NCBI GenBank assembly: GCA_963711455.1
Contig: CAVQEH010000002.1
Span: forward strand, 62,001 to 126,000
From: DATFVA01 sp963711455
GTDB taxonomy: Bacteria > Bacteroidota > Ignavibacteria > Ignavibacteriales > Ignavibacteriaceae
Direction of reading: 5' to 3'
Length of the DNA stretch: 64,000 nucleotides
The stretch's first letter is position 1. Every line of letters starts with the position of its first letter. Shown here piece after piece: positions 16,908-26,037 of this stretch. The notes below the pieces were generated by a model, which searched no databases, was not told where the DNA came from, and saw nothing but the letters and a program-made list of their open reading frames with translations. Position numbers and translations under genes: made by a program.

Positions 16908-16938
16908 TCTTTGAGCGAAATAAATTTCGCTCTACAAA
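16908..16938. repeat. Small dispersed palindrome, fourth copy
   Basis: CTTTGAGCGAAATAAATTTC followed by GCTCTACAAAG: a near-perfect inverted repeat (GAGCGAAAT / ATTTCGCTC) flanked by CTTT and AAAG ends. The clearest member of the family. Confidence 0.65.
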
Positions 16939-17057
16939 GAAAAGATCATTGTTATAGTCACCTCTGTTTTTGAGTGATTCAGGGAATCTGCCTTAAAGTA
17001 AGCAGGCTGCTTTACAAAAAAGGTTTTTCCAATCACGAGGAGAATTAACTTAATTTC

Positions 17058-17555
17058 TTAGCAGCTGATTTTTAGAAAGCTCCTGATTGTTTCTGTGTTT
17101 TCCTGCAGGCTTTCCCTGTTGAATTCCCCCATCGCGGATAAGAGTACCTGTTTACCGTTTTTCAATTTTACTACAATTCTGTAGAATAGGTCGCCTTCGG
17201 AATCTTCGGATTCTTTAATCTCAATTGCTCCGATTTCTTTCAGTCCGTAAGTTTCGGTTTCATTCTTCATAAATCCTCTCCTGTGCACAGTTAACAACCA
17301 CAGAATTTTATTAAATCTTACATATACCAGTGGATGGATATGTATAATCAACAATCCTGTGACTAAACCAGAAAGTGCAAATATCAAAACAATGATTAGA
17401 CCGAATACGCTTAATTTTTTAAGATTTAAAAATAAATCTGCTGCGCCCGCAAGTGTTGTCACTGCAACGATTAAAAAAATTAAGCCAAGGAGCAATATCC
17501 AGAGTGCAGAATCTTTGAAGGTAAGCTTTGCGGAAGTGTGTTCAATTATTTTCAT
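17058..17555 (-). CDS. Uncharacterised membrane protein with cytosolic beta-rich domain
   Basis: A 165-residue protein with two adjacent membrane helices (ALWILLLGLIFLIVAVTTLAG near residues 17-37 and VFGLIIVLIFALSGLVTGLLI near 50-70). A ~90-residue beta-rich tail follows (FNKILWLLTVHRRG ... YRIVVKLKNGKQVLLSAMGE), resembling bacterial PH-like domains. No enzyme motif is present. A single gene, divergent from the lipoprotein pair at 17817. Confidence 0.75.
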   Translation of the reverse strand: MKIIEHTSAKLTFKDSALWILLLGLIFLIVAVTTLAGAADLFLNLKKLSVFGLIIVLIFALSGLVTGLLIIHIHPLVYVRFNKILWLLTVHRRGFMKNETETYGLKEIGAIEIKESEDSEGDLFYRIVVKLKNGKQVLLSAMGEFNRESLQENTETIRSFLKISC

Positions 17556-17816
17556 TTTACAATGATACTCCCCGGATTAATAAGAGCTCTGTTTCTGCAA
17601 GCACTTTTTAATATCTTATGTAAATATAACTGAAAAAAACATTGGATGTTGTAATAAGGGAAATAAAATAATCCGGAATATTGTAAAGCAAATTAAAGGA
17701 ACAAAATGTTCAGTAAATGAGAGTGCCACTCATCCAATTTCAGAGTGTACCAATAATTATTTTTATTATATTTTAACAAGCCGGAACAGTCAATTATCTA
17801 AAACCTTTTAAAAGAA

Positions 17817-18563
17817 ATGAATAAAAATAAATTATCTGTTTTTTTATTTGCTTCGTTATTTACATTCCTTTATTTAGGTTGCAGCGGAAGCGACTATGTG
17901 CAAAGACAGGACCACATCCCCGCAAATAAAATAATCGGTTCGTGGAAAACTGACTACAACCTGAATTCAAAGAGAGGCATAATTACTTTCAAAGCATCGG
18001 GTGATTTTGAAGATTCACTTATGGATATTATGCCCGTAACGCTAAAGCTTGTCCCGGAACTTGTTGTTAAAGGAAAATTCTTTATTGAAGGACCAATAAT
18101 AAAACTTAAAGATGTGACATTTATTTATCCGGATTTTCGAAAAACAGATTCAGTAAACACCTTTTATAAATATGCGGATAATCTCTCTGCCTTCTTTGAA
18201 GGCGAAACACTTTTTATGCAGCCGGTAATTGAATTTGAACCTGCTGGCAGTTTTGAACCAACACTGGCAGGGAAATGGATAACCTCAAGATGGGTATATA
18301 CGTACAATAAAAACCTTGTACCGCAAATGAATAACGGGTATGTAAAAGAAACATATGAGTTTGATCCTGTTAAAGAAAAATGCCGGGTATCAAAAATATA
18401 TTTGTTTAATAATTCTCCTGCAGATTTAAATACCGAGTTTGATTATTCTTTAAAAGAAAGAGAGTTAACTTTTGGAGATCACGAAAAGAAATGGATTGCC
18501 TTCTACAATAATAAAATGTACTGGTTTAATCTGAATTATTTTAAGTATATAAAACTCAATTAG
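17817..18563 (+). CDS. Lipoprotein, lipocalin-like fold (first of a pair)
   Basis: A 248-residue lipoprotein: the signal ends in the lipobox FLYLGCSGS, Cys near residue 22. Mature sequence opens with IIGSWKTDYNLNSKRGIITF, the GxW plus strand pattern of bacterial lipocalin-like domains. The second half repeats the theme (LAGKWITSRWVYTYN). The next gene begins 2 bp after its stop and encodes a paralogue of the same layout, so they are co-expressed and likely outer-membrane anchored. Ligand unknown. Confidence 0.8.
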   Translation: MNKNKLSVFLFASLFTFLYLGCSGSDYVQRQDHIPANKIIGSWKTDYNLNSKRGIITFKASGDFEDSLMDIMPVTLKLVPELVVKGKFFIEGPIIKLKDVTFIYPDFRKTDSVNTFYKYADNLSAFFEGETLFMQPVIEFEPAGSFEPTLAGKWITSRWVYTYNKNLVPQMNNGYVKETYEFDPVKEKCRVSKIYLFNNSPADLNTEFDYSLKERELTFGDHEKKWIAFYNNKMYWFNLNYFKYIKLN

Positions 18564-18565
18564 AT

Positions 18566-19354
18566 ATGATTTATTTATCCGGAAATAAATATCCTTTGCA
18601 TAAGAAATCTTTAATATTTTTATTATCACTCCAATTATTACTGATTGCCGGCTGTGGAAGTGTAAATGAAAATATTACTCTGCAGGATCAGTTTGTAAAA
18701 GCACGGATTATCGGAACCTGGCAGACTGTTAAATCTTATACCGACAGGAAGGAAACTATAAGATTTAATGAAGACAACACATTTACAGATACGTTATTTA
18801 ACCAGGTGCCCGATCTCCCGGGATCTTTATATGTAAATTATATTGCCATGGGAAGTTATTTGGTGAACGATTTCAAAGTATTATTCTCCAATGTTCAATT
18901 AAAATATTATGAAGACCTGGACAATCCGTTACAAACAACGGCATTGGAATATTTTGATCCCCTTGTTATTGATATGCAGGATGAATTTATTTTTTTCAGA
19001 AGACTAATCTCCCTTACAAGAGTAGATTCCGGAAGCGGTCTGAAAGGAAAGTGGGAAATTAATCACTGGGCAGCAACAGTAGATAAGAGTTCTGATAAAA
19101 AATTCAGCGGCGGCTTAGCAACAGAAATATTTGATTTTTTACCGGTCTCTGCCGATTCTGGAATTTGCCGGTATCATAAAACGTATCATTTCAACACTAC
19201 TCTTCCTGGTGAAGATTCCTCGTACAATTATATTTCAAAACAATTTTATCTTGGCATCTACCCGCTTATTGATACCTGGTACTCAATAAACGGAACCGAA
19301 ATGACATGGTATGGTAACCCGAATGACAATATGCTCTTTGAGAAAGTAAATTAA
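18566..19354 (+). CDS. Lipoprotein, lipocalin-like fold (second of a pair)
   Basis: A 262-residue lipoprotein with lipobox LLLIAGCGS (Cys near residue 30). It aligns with the upstream gene in IIGTWQTVKSYTDRKETIRF (against IIGSWKTDYNLNSKRGIITF) and in a later GxW segment (LKGKWEINHWAATVD). The two are diverged tandem duplicates, 2 bp apart. The ATG at 18566 leaves an unusually long N-terminal region of about 12 residues before the hydrophobic core. Function unknown. Confidence 0.8.
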   Translation: MIYLSGNKYPLHKKSLIFLLSLQLLLIAGCGSVNENITLQDQFVKARIIGTWQTVKSYTDRKETIRFNEDNTFTDTLFNQVPDLPGSLYVNYIAMGSYLVNDFKVLFSNVQLKYYEDLDNPLQTTALEYFDPLVIDMQDEFIFFRRLISLTRVDSGSGLKGKWEINHWAATVDKSSDKKFSGGLATEIFDFLPVSADSGICRYHKTYHFNTTLPGEDSSYNYISKQFYLGIYPLIDTWYSINGTEMTWYGNPNDNMLFEKVN

Positions 19355-19590
19355 AATTCTGGTTACTTGAGTTTTCCGTTGAAGCCTTTTCAATAATGTG
19401 AGCCATCCCACGAATCATTCCAACCTGAAAGTCATCTCACAGCTTATTCAGAATAAAATGTATAAAAAGAGTTGGTCGTTTTTTAATGCACTCTCTGTTT
19501 TATGTCATGAATATGGAATCTGCATTATTTAACGTTAAACAATATTTAATTAACAAACTTACCCTATACACTTATCGAGAGAAATAACTT

Positions 19591-20097
19591 ATGAGGATCA
19601 TATTTAAATATGTTCTTATTTTATTATTCACTGCATTTTTAGGGAATGGGATTTGCCAGGAAAAAGAGGGATCACCTGCCCCGGATTTTGAAGGCAAAAC
19701 TATTAAAGGTAAAGATTTAAAATTATCAAATTACCTTGGTAAAGTAGTGTTAATTGACTTTTGGGCAAGCTGGTGCCCGCCCTGCCGTGAAGAGATGCCG
19801 CAGTTAATAAAATTTTACAGAACACATAAGGATTCCGGTTTTGAAATGATCGCAGTTAATATTGATAATGATAAGGATAATATGCAGCATTTCCTCGATA
19901 AGCTTTTCCCCGAACCGGAGTTCCCGATAATAGTAGACGACAATCAGAAAATCCCGCCTTTATTTAATATCCAGGCTATGCCTACCACAATATTTATAGA
20001 TAAAAAAGGTAAAATACGTTTTTGGCATAATGGTTTTGAAAAATCTTATGTTAATGATTTTAATTCAGAATTAACTCAATTATTGAAAGAGAATTAA
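19591..20097 (+). CDS. TlpA/ResA-like periplasmic thioredoxin
   Basis: A 168-residue exported thioredoxin. The signal peptide is MRIIFKYVLILLFTAFLGNGICQ. The active site FWASWCPPCREEMP has WCPPC at residues 61-65, the TlpA/ResA form, and the cis-Pro loop is AMPTTIFIDKKG. Proteins of this type reduce disulphides in the cell envelope, often during cytochrome c maturation. It is the first gene of a co-directional set (TlpA, DUF4266, DUF3570, NusG_II, ApbE; 4 bp to DUF4266), so here it probably serves the redox state of the Cys-rich DUF4266 tail or the NusG_II disulphide. Confidence 0.92.
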   Translation: MRIIFKYVLILLFTAFLGNGICQEKEGSPAPDFEGKTIKGKDLKLSNYLGKVVLIDFWASWCPPCREEMPQLIKFYRTHKDSGFEMIAVNIDNDKDNMQHFLDKLFPEPEFPIIVDDNQKIPPLFNIQAMPTTIFIDKKGKIRFWHNGFEKSYVNDFNSELTQLLKEN

Positions 20098-20101
20098 TAT
20101 A

Positions 20102-20320
20102 GTGATAATAAAAATCCGGATTTTATTGTTGCTGGCTGCTTCCTTGTTCTTATACGGATGTGCTACAGTTAAACCGTGGGAGAAGGAAAGTCTTTCAGAT
20201 CCTATTATGATTATAGATGAAAACCCCATAAACCAGGGGATTAAGGAACACTTCCTTGATTACAGGGAAGGTGTTGAAGGTGCAACTGGCGCAGAAAGCG
20301 GTGGTTGCGGGTGTGGCTAA
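20102..20320 (+). CDS. DUF4266 small lipoprotein
   Basis: A 72-residue lipoprotein with lipobox SLFLYGCAT (Cys20). The family signature follows: VKPWEKESLSDPIMIIDENP, then EHFLDYREG, a Gly/Ser-rich segment and the C-terminal GGCGCG with two closely spaced cysteines. DUF4266 proteins almost always precede a DUF3570 protein. The GTG at 20313 that opens the DUF3570 frame overlaps this gene's end by 8 bp. The start codon is probably GTG at 20102. A role as metal- or thiol-carrying partner of the DUF3570 barrel is inferred. Confidence 0.88.
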   Translation: MIIKIRILLLLAASLFLYGCATVKPWEKESLSDPIMIIDENPINQGIKEHFLDYREGVEGATGAESGGCGCG

Positions 20321-21519
20321 AAAGCTTATCCTTTTTCTGCTGATCTTTTTTAGCCTTTATACTTTGAATTTTGCACAGCTTTTACCTTCTAACGAAACAC
20401 AGGTAAATTTCAGCGGCTACTTTGATAGCTTTAATGTTTCGGTGCTTTATCCTAGTATATCAATAACCAAACACGTATCTGAATCCACCAGTATTACAGG
20501 AAGATATCTTGTTGATATGATAACTGCGGCATCCATCAGAAGCCATAGCCCTGGAGCCAAGTAGTAGTACAGGTGGAGGCGATCTTGAAAAGGTGGATGC
20601 GGTAACCGCTGCATCAGGCAGAACATCAGGCAGCGGCGGAAGTGGTTACTCACCTCCCACATTTGATGAAGTCCGCCACGAATTTAATCTCGGGTTTGCA
20701 CATTTATTCGGCAGTGGATTATTAACGTTCGATGGATTGTATAGTACCGAAAGCGATTACATTTCTTCTACTCTTATCGGAAATTTCACACAGTATTTTT
20801 CAGAGAATAATACATCGATACAGGTAGGTGTTGTAAGAAGCTGGGATAAAGTCTTTCCCAAGACAAAACCATGGAGAAAAGATAAAAATGTTACTACTCT
20901 CAATGCAAATTTTTCACAAATAATAAGCAAGAGTTTAATTCTCCAGTTGCTTTCTTCTTATACTGATAACAATGGGCTTTTATCTGATGCTTATCAACAA
21001 GTCCCAATTAATATTAATGGAACTGATAGTTTATTCGATCCGATTCACCCGGATCTTAGAATCAGACGTGCTGCTGCTGTATCGTTAAAATACAGGCTTA
21101 CAGTCGAATCATCTTTGCAGCTTGGATACAGATATTATTGGGACTCCTGGAATATAAATGCCAGTACTTATTCCGCTGATTATGAAAGATACTTATCTAA
21201 ACATGTAATTTTAGGTGTCGGGTGGCGAGGCAACTTTCAGACGCAGGCGTTTTTCTTTAAGCCAAAATATTTGATGCCCGAGCAGTACATGACCACCGAT
21301 ATAAAGCTCGATGCCGGTTATTCGAATGAGTTTCAACTGAATCTTATTTTAACCGGGGGAGAGAGGCAGGATTATCTTCCTTTCCTGGATGACGAAAGAG
21401 TGCAGTATATTTTCAATTTGAATTTTTATTTGCGTCATACAAATTCCCCGTACTGGTTCAATAATCTGAATAATTTATTAGCAACAGATTTTAATATAGG
21501 TATAAGGTACCGGTACTGA
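20313..21519 (+). pseudogene. DUF3570 outer-membrane protein, frameshifted
   Basis: The frame from GTG 20313 gives a signal peptide (KKLILFLLIFFSLYTLNFAQ) and barrel strands up to YLVDMITAAS, then stops at 20562-20564. The next frame is open from before 20548 and carries the rest (LEPSSSTGGGDLEKVDAVTAAS and about 300 further residues of barrel strands, ending FNIGIRYRY). A single surplus base near 20535-20545 explains the break; removing it joins the halves in a normal DUF3570 of about 400 residues. Two DxxTAAS motifs (DMITAAS, DAVTAAS) flank the break; they resemble the D-x-x-S/T-G-A-T/S motif where ApbE attaches FMN. Type IX or barrel export is expected. If the shift is an assembly error the gene is functional. 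Confidence 0.8.
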
Positions 21520-21579
21520 TATTTGAATTTTAAAAATAAGAATGCATCAGGTTTTTAATAAAATAAATTTATAAGGAAT

Positions 21580-22275
21580 ATGCAGATGAAAAGACGGAAC
21601 TTTCTTAAATACAGCTCTTTGATTTTACCTGCAACCGCTGCAATAGGGATGGTCAGCCCCCTCACAAATAAAATATATGCTGCAGTAAAAAAGAACACCG
21701 GTTCATTTTCATTGTCTGTTATTACAGATCAGCCGTCGAAAACTATTCACGCAATCGAACAGGCTATTAAGAATTCCGAATATGGGAACAGGACGCTTCA
21801 GTTTACCGAATACCGTTTGAAGGGAAGACACATTGGTGATATCGCTTATGTAAAATCCCAGTCATTGATTGATTACCATAAAGGTTCGGATGAATTTTCA
21901 CTTCTTCTTGAGGAGAATGCTAATTCTCTTTCACTTCCACGAACTATTGATGATCCTGTACTGCTTCGGTTCTCATCTCAACAAAACCTTGCTGAGCAGG
22001 GCGGAATTAATATTTTCAGGGGTGATGCATTAATAAATCATTTGTCGCTGGATAACGATAAAGAAAGTTACAGGGTGGAAGGATTAAAAGGTCATGTAGA
22101 TATAAGGATAAAAAATAAATCTGTAAAAATTATTTCTGCAACCTGTAAGCATAAAACCTGTATGAATATGGAACCGATATCAAAACCAGGGGAAAACCTT
22201 GTCTGCATTCCAAATCAGATTAACATTACAATCGCAGGTAAGAGTTCTTTGGGAGTTGACAGTATTACTTTTTAA
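21580..22275 (+). CDS. NusG_II domain protein with twin-arginine-like signal
   Basis: A 231-residue exported protein. The N-terminus KRRNFLKYSSLILPATAA is a Tat-type signal (RR-x-F-L-K), suggesting export after folding. The C-terminal ~75 residues form a NusG domain II-like module: GHVDIRIKNKSVKIISATCKH, then KTCMNMEPISKPGENLVCIPNQINITI. Its cysteines (CKHKTC ... VC) are conserved in this family. The middle region is of unknown type. NusG_II modules are found with flavin-transfer and extracytoplasmic redox genes. The ApbE gene starts 16 bp downstream. Confidence 0.82.
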   Translation: MQMKRRNFLKYSSLILPATAAIGMVSPLTNKIYAAVKKNTGSFSLSVITDQPSKTIHAIEQAIKNSEYGNRTLQFTEYRLKGRHIGDIAYVKSQSLIDYHKGSDEFSLLLEENANSLSLPRTIDDPVLLRFSSQQNLAEQGGINIFRGDALINHLSLDNDKESYRVEGLKGHVDIRIKNKSVKIISATCKHKTCMNMEPISKPGENLVCIPNQINITIAGKSSLGVDSITF

Positions 22276-22291
22276 ATTGAAATAAGAACGA

Positions 22292-23314
22292 ATGAAAATC
22301 ACCGCATCCTTTTATATTCTGATATCTGCTATAGTAATATCTGCTGCCGGTCTGTCTGCCCAGACCGATACAACGATGTACAAGGTATCGGTTACTAAAT
22401 ATTTAATGGGCACGACCGTAGAAACAACTGCGAGAAGTAAAGATGTAAACGAGTGCAAAAGTGCTCTGATGGCAGCTTATAGTGAAATGCAGCGAATTGA
22501 AAATTTGTTAAGCTGTGAAAAAGACAGCAGTGAAATTTCTGAAATAAACCGTGAAGCAGGAATCCGGCCTGTGAAAGTTAGTGATGAAACACTTGAGATG
22601 TTAAAACGGGCTAAAGCTTATTGTGAAAAATATTACGGTGTTTTCGATGTAACTATCGGACCGCTTTCAAATTTATGGGGGTTCAGTTCGGATAGGGAAA
22701 TTATTCTTCCGGAAAAGAAAACGATAAGTGAATTAAGAAAGCTGGTTGATTATAGGGATTTATTGATTAATGAAAAAGATACAACTGTATTCCTTAAGAA
22801 AAAAGGCATGTCAATTGATTTAGGCGGAATAGCAAAAGGATACGCAATCGACAGAGGCTCTGCTGTTTTGAAAGATATGGGTATTACAAATTTTATTCTT
22901 AATGCCGGTGGTGATATCTATGTCTCAGGTACAAAGGATAAAGATACTTTGTGGAAAATTGGCATCAAGCATCCGAGAAATACAAATGATTTGATTGCTG
23001 AATTTGATTTAAAAGATTATGCCGTTGCTACCAGCGGAGACTATGAGCGATTTAAAATAATAAATGGAGTGCGTTATCATCATATTCTAAACCCTGCAAC
23101 TGGTTACCCGGGAAAGTTGTCTGAAAGTTCAACAATACTGGCCCCGACGGCAGAAGAAGCAGACGCAACTGCTACTTACGTTTTCCTGTTGGGATGGAAG
23201 AAAACACTTGAAGATAAAACCCTCAACTATCCGCTGCTAATTGTTGCCTCGGATGGAAGTGTGCATTATAACCTGGCGTTTGAAAAGAATTATAATCTGG
23301 AATTAGTAAAGTAA
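22292..23314 (+). CDS. apbE: FAD:protein FMN transferase (ApbE)
   Basis: A 340-residue exported ApbE, which splits FAD and attaches FMN covalently to a Thr/Ser of a target protein outside the cytoplasm. The signal peptide covers residues 1-24. Family landmarks in order are LMGTTVETTA, FDVTIGPLSNLWGF, SIDLGGIAKGYAID, LNAGGDIYVSG, VATSGDYERF and HHILNPATGYPG, followed by the Mg-binding segment TAEEADATATYVF. Length and order are normal. As the last gene of the TlpA-DUF4266-DUF3570-NusG_II set, its substrate is probably one of these neighbours; the DxxTAAS motifs of DUF3570 are the best candidates. Confidence 0.95.
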   Translation: MKITASFYILISAIVISAAGLSAQTDTTMYKVSVTKYLMGTTVETTARSKDVNECKSALMAAYSEMQRIENLLSCEKDSSEISEINREAGIRPVKVSDETLEMLKRAKAYCEKYYGVFDVTIGPLSNLWGFSSDREIILPEKKTISELRKLVDYRDLLINEKDTTVFLKKKGMSIDLGGIAKGYAIDRGSAVLKDMGITNFILNAGGDIYVSGTKDKDTLWKIGIKHPRNTNDLIAEFDLKDYAVATSGDYERFKIINGVRYHHILNPATGYPGKLSESSTILAPTAEEADATATYVFLLGWKKTLEDKTLNYPLLIVASDGSVHYNLAFEKNYNLELVK

Positions 23315-23378
23315 CAATAGTTTCTTTATGTATGGTATTAATTAAACTTTGCGAATCCCACAAAACGCTACAAATAAA

Positions 23379-23801
23379 TTAATCTTCCGGAATCAATTGT
23401 GGATTCCATAAAATTTCCCATAAGTGCTTATCGGGGTCCTGAAAGTATCCTGCGTATCCACCCCAGAAAGCTTTTTGCGCTGGCTTGGTGATAACTGCTC
23501 CTGCTTTTTCTGCTAATTTCATAATTGAATCGACTTCATCTTTATTCTTTGTCAGATACCCAATTGAAAATTCAATAGATGAAGATGAAGTTTCCTTTAA
23601 TGTTGAATCCCAGGCCAAATCCTTCCTGGAATATATTGTAAGTATAATTCCGTTCTTTAAATCGAAGAATGCCGCTTCACCGTGTTCAAATTCTTTACCA
23701 ACAATTCCTTTTGAAGGGAATCCCAATCCAACGTGATAAAATTTAAATGACTTTTCGAGATTATCGACCCCGAGAGTCAGTATTGAAAATCTTGGTTCCA
23801 T
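23379..23801 (-). CDS. VOC (glyoxalase/bleomycin resistance) family protein
   Basis: A 140-residue two-module VOC fold protein: RFSILTLGVDNLEKSFKFYH opens the first beta-alpha-beta-beta-beta unit and YAGYFQDPDKHLWEILWNP closes the second with the family's conserved Glu. Members bind a divalent metal and act on small electrophiles or sequester drugs. It is the last gene of the LysE - hydrolase - DHFR-like - VOC operon (47 bp gap), which is preceded by an ECF42-type promoter. Confidence 0.88.
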   Translation of the reverse strand: MEPRFSILTLGVDNLEKSFKFYHVGLGFPSKGIVGKEFEHGEAAFFDLKNGIILTIYSRKDLAWDSTLKETSSSSIEFSIGYLTKNKDEVDSIMKLAEKAGAVITKPAQKAFWGGYAGYFQDPDKHLWEILWNPQLIPED

Positions 23802-23848
23802 TATATTGTCCTATTTATATGGTATGTGAATTTCTCTGTTTTCTACAA

Positions 23849-24415
23849 TTAACTTTTTTCATAATGAAGGCACACTACGCCCGAAGAAAAAATATTACTA
23901 TCGGTAAGTTTCATATTTATTTTTTCTTTTATATTCTTAAACAATGGAATTCCCTTTCCAATAATAACCGGATTTACCATCAACCAGTAATCATCAATTA
24001 AATTTAACGACATAAGTGAGTGAACTGTATCAGCACTTCCGAAAATTAAAATATTTTTCCCGGGTTTTTGTTTAAGATTATTTATTTCATCTACCAGGTT
24101 ATTTCCGATAATTCTGATTCCAGGATAATCTTTTTCACTTAGTGTTTTTGAAATCACTACTTTTTCCACTTTATTATACCAGTTAGAATGCTGAATATCA
24201 TGTTTGGAAGCATTCGGTTGATTTGCTGCAGTCGGCCAGTATCCATTCATCATTAAAAAGGTATTTTTCCCATATAATGCCGTATCTGCTAAATCAGTTT
24301 GTTGTCCGGCATATTCGAAAATTTCATCTTCAATATTTATCCAGTCCATTTCACCTTTTGGTCCGGCAACAAAACCATCTAAAGTTACATGCATAAACAC
24401 AACTAATTTTCTCAT
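23849..24415 (-). CDS. RibD C-terminal / dihydrofolate reductase-like oxidoreductase
   Basis: A 188-residue single-domain protein of the YyaP/YwjB type (RibD_C fold): MRKLVVFMHVTLDGFVAGPK, DTALYGKNTFLMMNGYWP, ILIFGSADTVHSLM and VNPVIIGKGIPLFKNI are all family landmarks. These use NADPH, but the substrate of the stand-alone forms is not known. It lies 44 bp behind the hydrolase in a four-gene operon. Proteins of this kind are recurrent neighbours of ECF42/DGPF loci. Confidence 0.88.
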   Translation of the reverse strand: MRKLVVFMHVTLDGFVAGPKGEMDWINIEDEIFEYAGQQTDLADTALYGKNTFLMMNGYWPTAANQPNASKHDIQHSNWYNKVEKVVISKTLSEKDYPGIRIIGNNLVDEINNLKQKPGKNILIFGSADTVHSLMSLNLIDDYWLMVNPVIIGKGIPLFKNIKEKINMKLTDSNIFSSGVVCLHYEKS

Positions 24416-24459
24416 GACTTTTCTCCTTTATAAATTTAATTAATATTGATTTGTTTCTA

Positions 24460-25308
24460 TCATATAGTTCCGAGAAAATTTTCAATTATTGAAACTATGG
24501 TATCAGGCTTAAAATTATTTTTCTGAGCAAACATAACTTCTCCCAAATATTCACCATGCCCGCCCGGAAGTATAACCAATCCGGCGTGCGGAAATAATCT
24601 GAACATTTCTATTGCGTGTTCGGGACGAATAATATCATGGTCTCCAATCATAATAAGTACAGGTGCCTGAATTGATTTTATGTCTTCATCACTCCAGTCT
24701 TTAAATGTTTTCATACGGTTGGAGTCTTTATTAAACATATTTATTAGTGCTTCCCGGTTATTATTTATTTTTAGAAATGCATCCTTATAAACCTGCGGCA
24801 TATCATTGAAAGTGGTATTATTCATTCCTTTCCAGAAATCCGGGTACAAACCTTCTCTTTTATAAAATGTTGAAGCAAGGATCAGCTTATTTATTTTTGA
24901 AGGATGTCTAAGTGCTATCTGGATTGCAGTATTTCCCCCGTTACTAAATCCCAAAATATTTGCACTATCAATGTGGAGTTGGCTTAATAGTTCTGCCACA
25001 TCATCAGCATCCTGTTCAAAACTTTCCGCTGCATTCCTGTCGGATGTATGACCGTGTGCCTGCAGTTCAACAGCAATTACTTTATATTTTTTTGATACTG
25101 AAGGAATAATATTTCCAAATGATGTTTGAATTGTTGACCCTCCCCCGTGAATAAGAACCAAAGGCTGACCATTGCCATAAATTTCATAATACATATTTAT
25201 TCCGTTTACCGATTTGTAGCCATTCTGATAATCTGATTTTTGAGCAAGAGTTATTGTAGAAATTACCAGGTTTATAATCAGTACGGTTTTTAATTTGTTT
25301 ATCAACAT
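24460..25308 (-). CDS. Exported alpha/beta hydrolase
   Basis: A 282-residue alpha/beta hydrolase with a signal peptide (residues 1-22, LIINLVISTITLAQ). The oxyanion segment is LVLIHGGGSTIQ, the nucleophile elbow GFSNGGNTA (Ser near 122), the acid MIGDHDII and the histidine PGGHGEY. The cap region is short. Such enzymes hydrolyse esters, lactones or chlorinated compounds; substrate not predictable. Second gene of the LysE-led operon, 57 bp behind LysE with AGGAGG as ribosome-binding site. Confidence 0.88.
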   Translation of the reverse strand: MLINKLKTVLIINLVISTITLAQKSDYQNGYKSVNGINMYYEIYGNGQPLVLIHGGGSTIQTSFGNIIPSVSKKYKVIAVELQAHGHTSDRNAAESFEQDADDVAELLSQLHIDSANILGFSNGGNTAIQIALRHPSKINKLILASTFYKREGLYPDFWKGMNNTTFNDMPQVYKDAFLKINNNREALINMFNKDSNRMKTFKDWSDEDIKSIQAPVLIMIGDHDIIRPEHAIEMFRLFPHAGLVILPGGHGEYLGEVMFAQKNNFKPDTIVSIIENFLGTI

Positions 25309-25365
25309 TTTATCCTCCTATTAAAAATTTCATAATTATAAAAGCTAAACTTCGAATGACGGTTA

Positions 25366-25992
25366 TTATTTTTGACCTGTCAATGCTGTGTAGATACCAA
25401 GGCTTATAAGTGTCCAGCCGGAAAACGAGCGTTGTCTTTTCAGGAAAATGGAACTGGATTTTAATTTACTTCCCATAGAACCTACGAAAGTTGCAACAAT
25501 TAAGTCGGCGGATAAATTAAGAAGTACAGATGTACACCCTAATAAGATGAATTGCAGTAGGAAATTTCCCGAAGGATTTATAAACTGCGGGACAAAAGCG
25601 GAAAAGAATAATGGTGTTTTAGGATTGAGCACTTCATTCATAAATCCCTGGTAAAAAAATCTTTTTGTGGTATTGTCTTCAGCAGATATATCTGGTTCAG
25701 GTTTATTAATTTTTCGGATTGCCTGAAAACCAAGATAGAATAGATAAACTGCCCCTGCATATTTAATGAAATTAAATAATAAAACAGAAGTTGCAAGAAT
25801 CGTAGACAAGCCGACAGCTACAAGTATAACATGACCAAATCCTCCGGCAAATGTTCCTAATGCCGAGGTAACTCCTTCGTGCCTGCCGCCCTTAAGACTT
25901 CTTGTGAAAATATAAATAATTCCCGGTCCCGGAGTAAAAGCAAAAACAGCGGCAGCGCTTACAAACAAAACAAATGATGATAATTCAAACAT
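25366..25992 (-). CDS. LysE/RhtB family amino-acid exporter
   Basis: A 208-residue inner-membrane exporter with about six helices. Family landmarks are FTPGPGIIYIFTRSLKGGRHEG at the N-terminus, GAVYLFYLGFQAIR and GFMNEVLNPKTPLFFSAFVPQF. LysE/RhtB proteins export lysine, homoserine, threonine or similar metabolites using the proton gradient. It is the first gene of the operon behind the TGTCGA-N17-CGAC promoter at 26038-26064, hence likely under ECF42 control. Confidence 0.92.
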   Translation of the reverse strand: MFELSSFVLFVSAAAVFAFTPGPGIIYIFTRSLKGGRHEGVTSALGTFAGGFGHVILVAVGLSTILATSVLLFNFIKYAGAVYLFYLGFQAIRKINKPEPDISAEDNTTKRFFYQGFMNEVLNPKTPLFFSAFVPQFINPSGNFLLQFILLGCTSVLLNLSADLIVATFVGSMGSKLKSSSIFLKRQRSFSGWTLISLGIYTALTGQK

Positions 25993-26037
25993 ATTAACCT
26001 CAACTTAATTTTAGCTGATTAAATGATTCAATATGTA

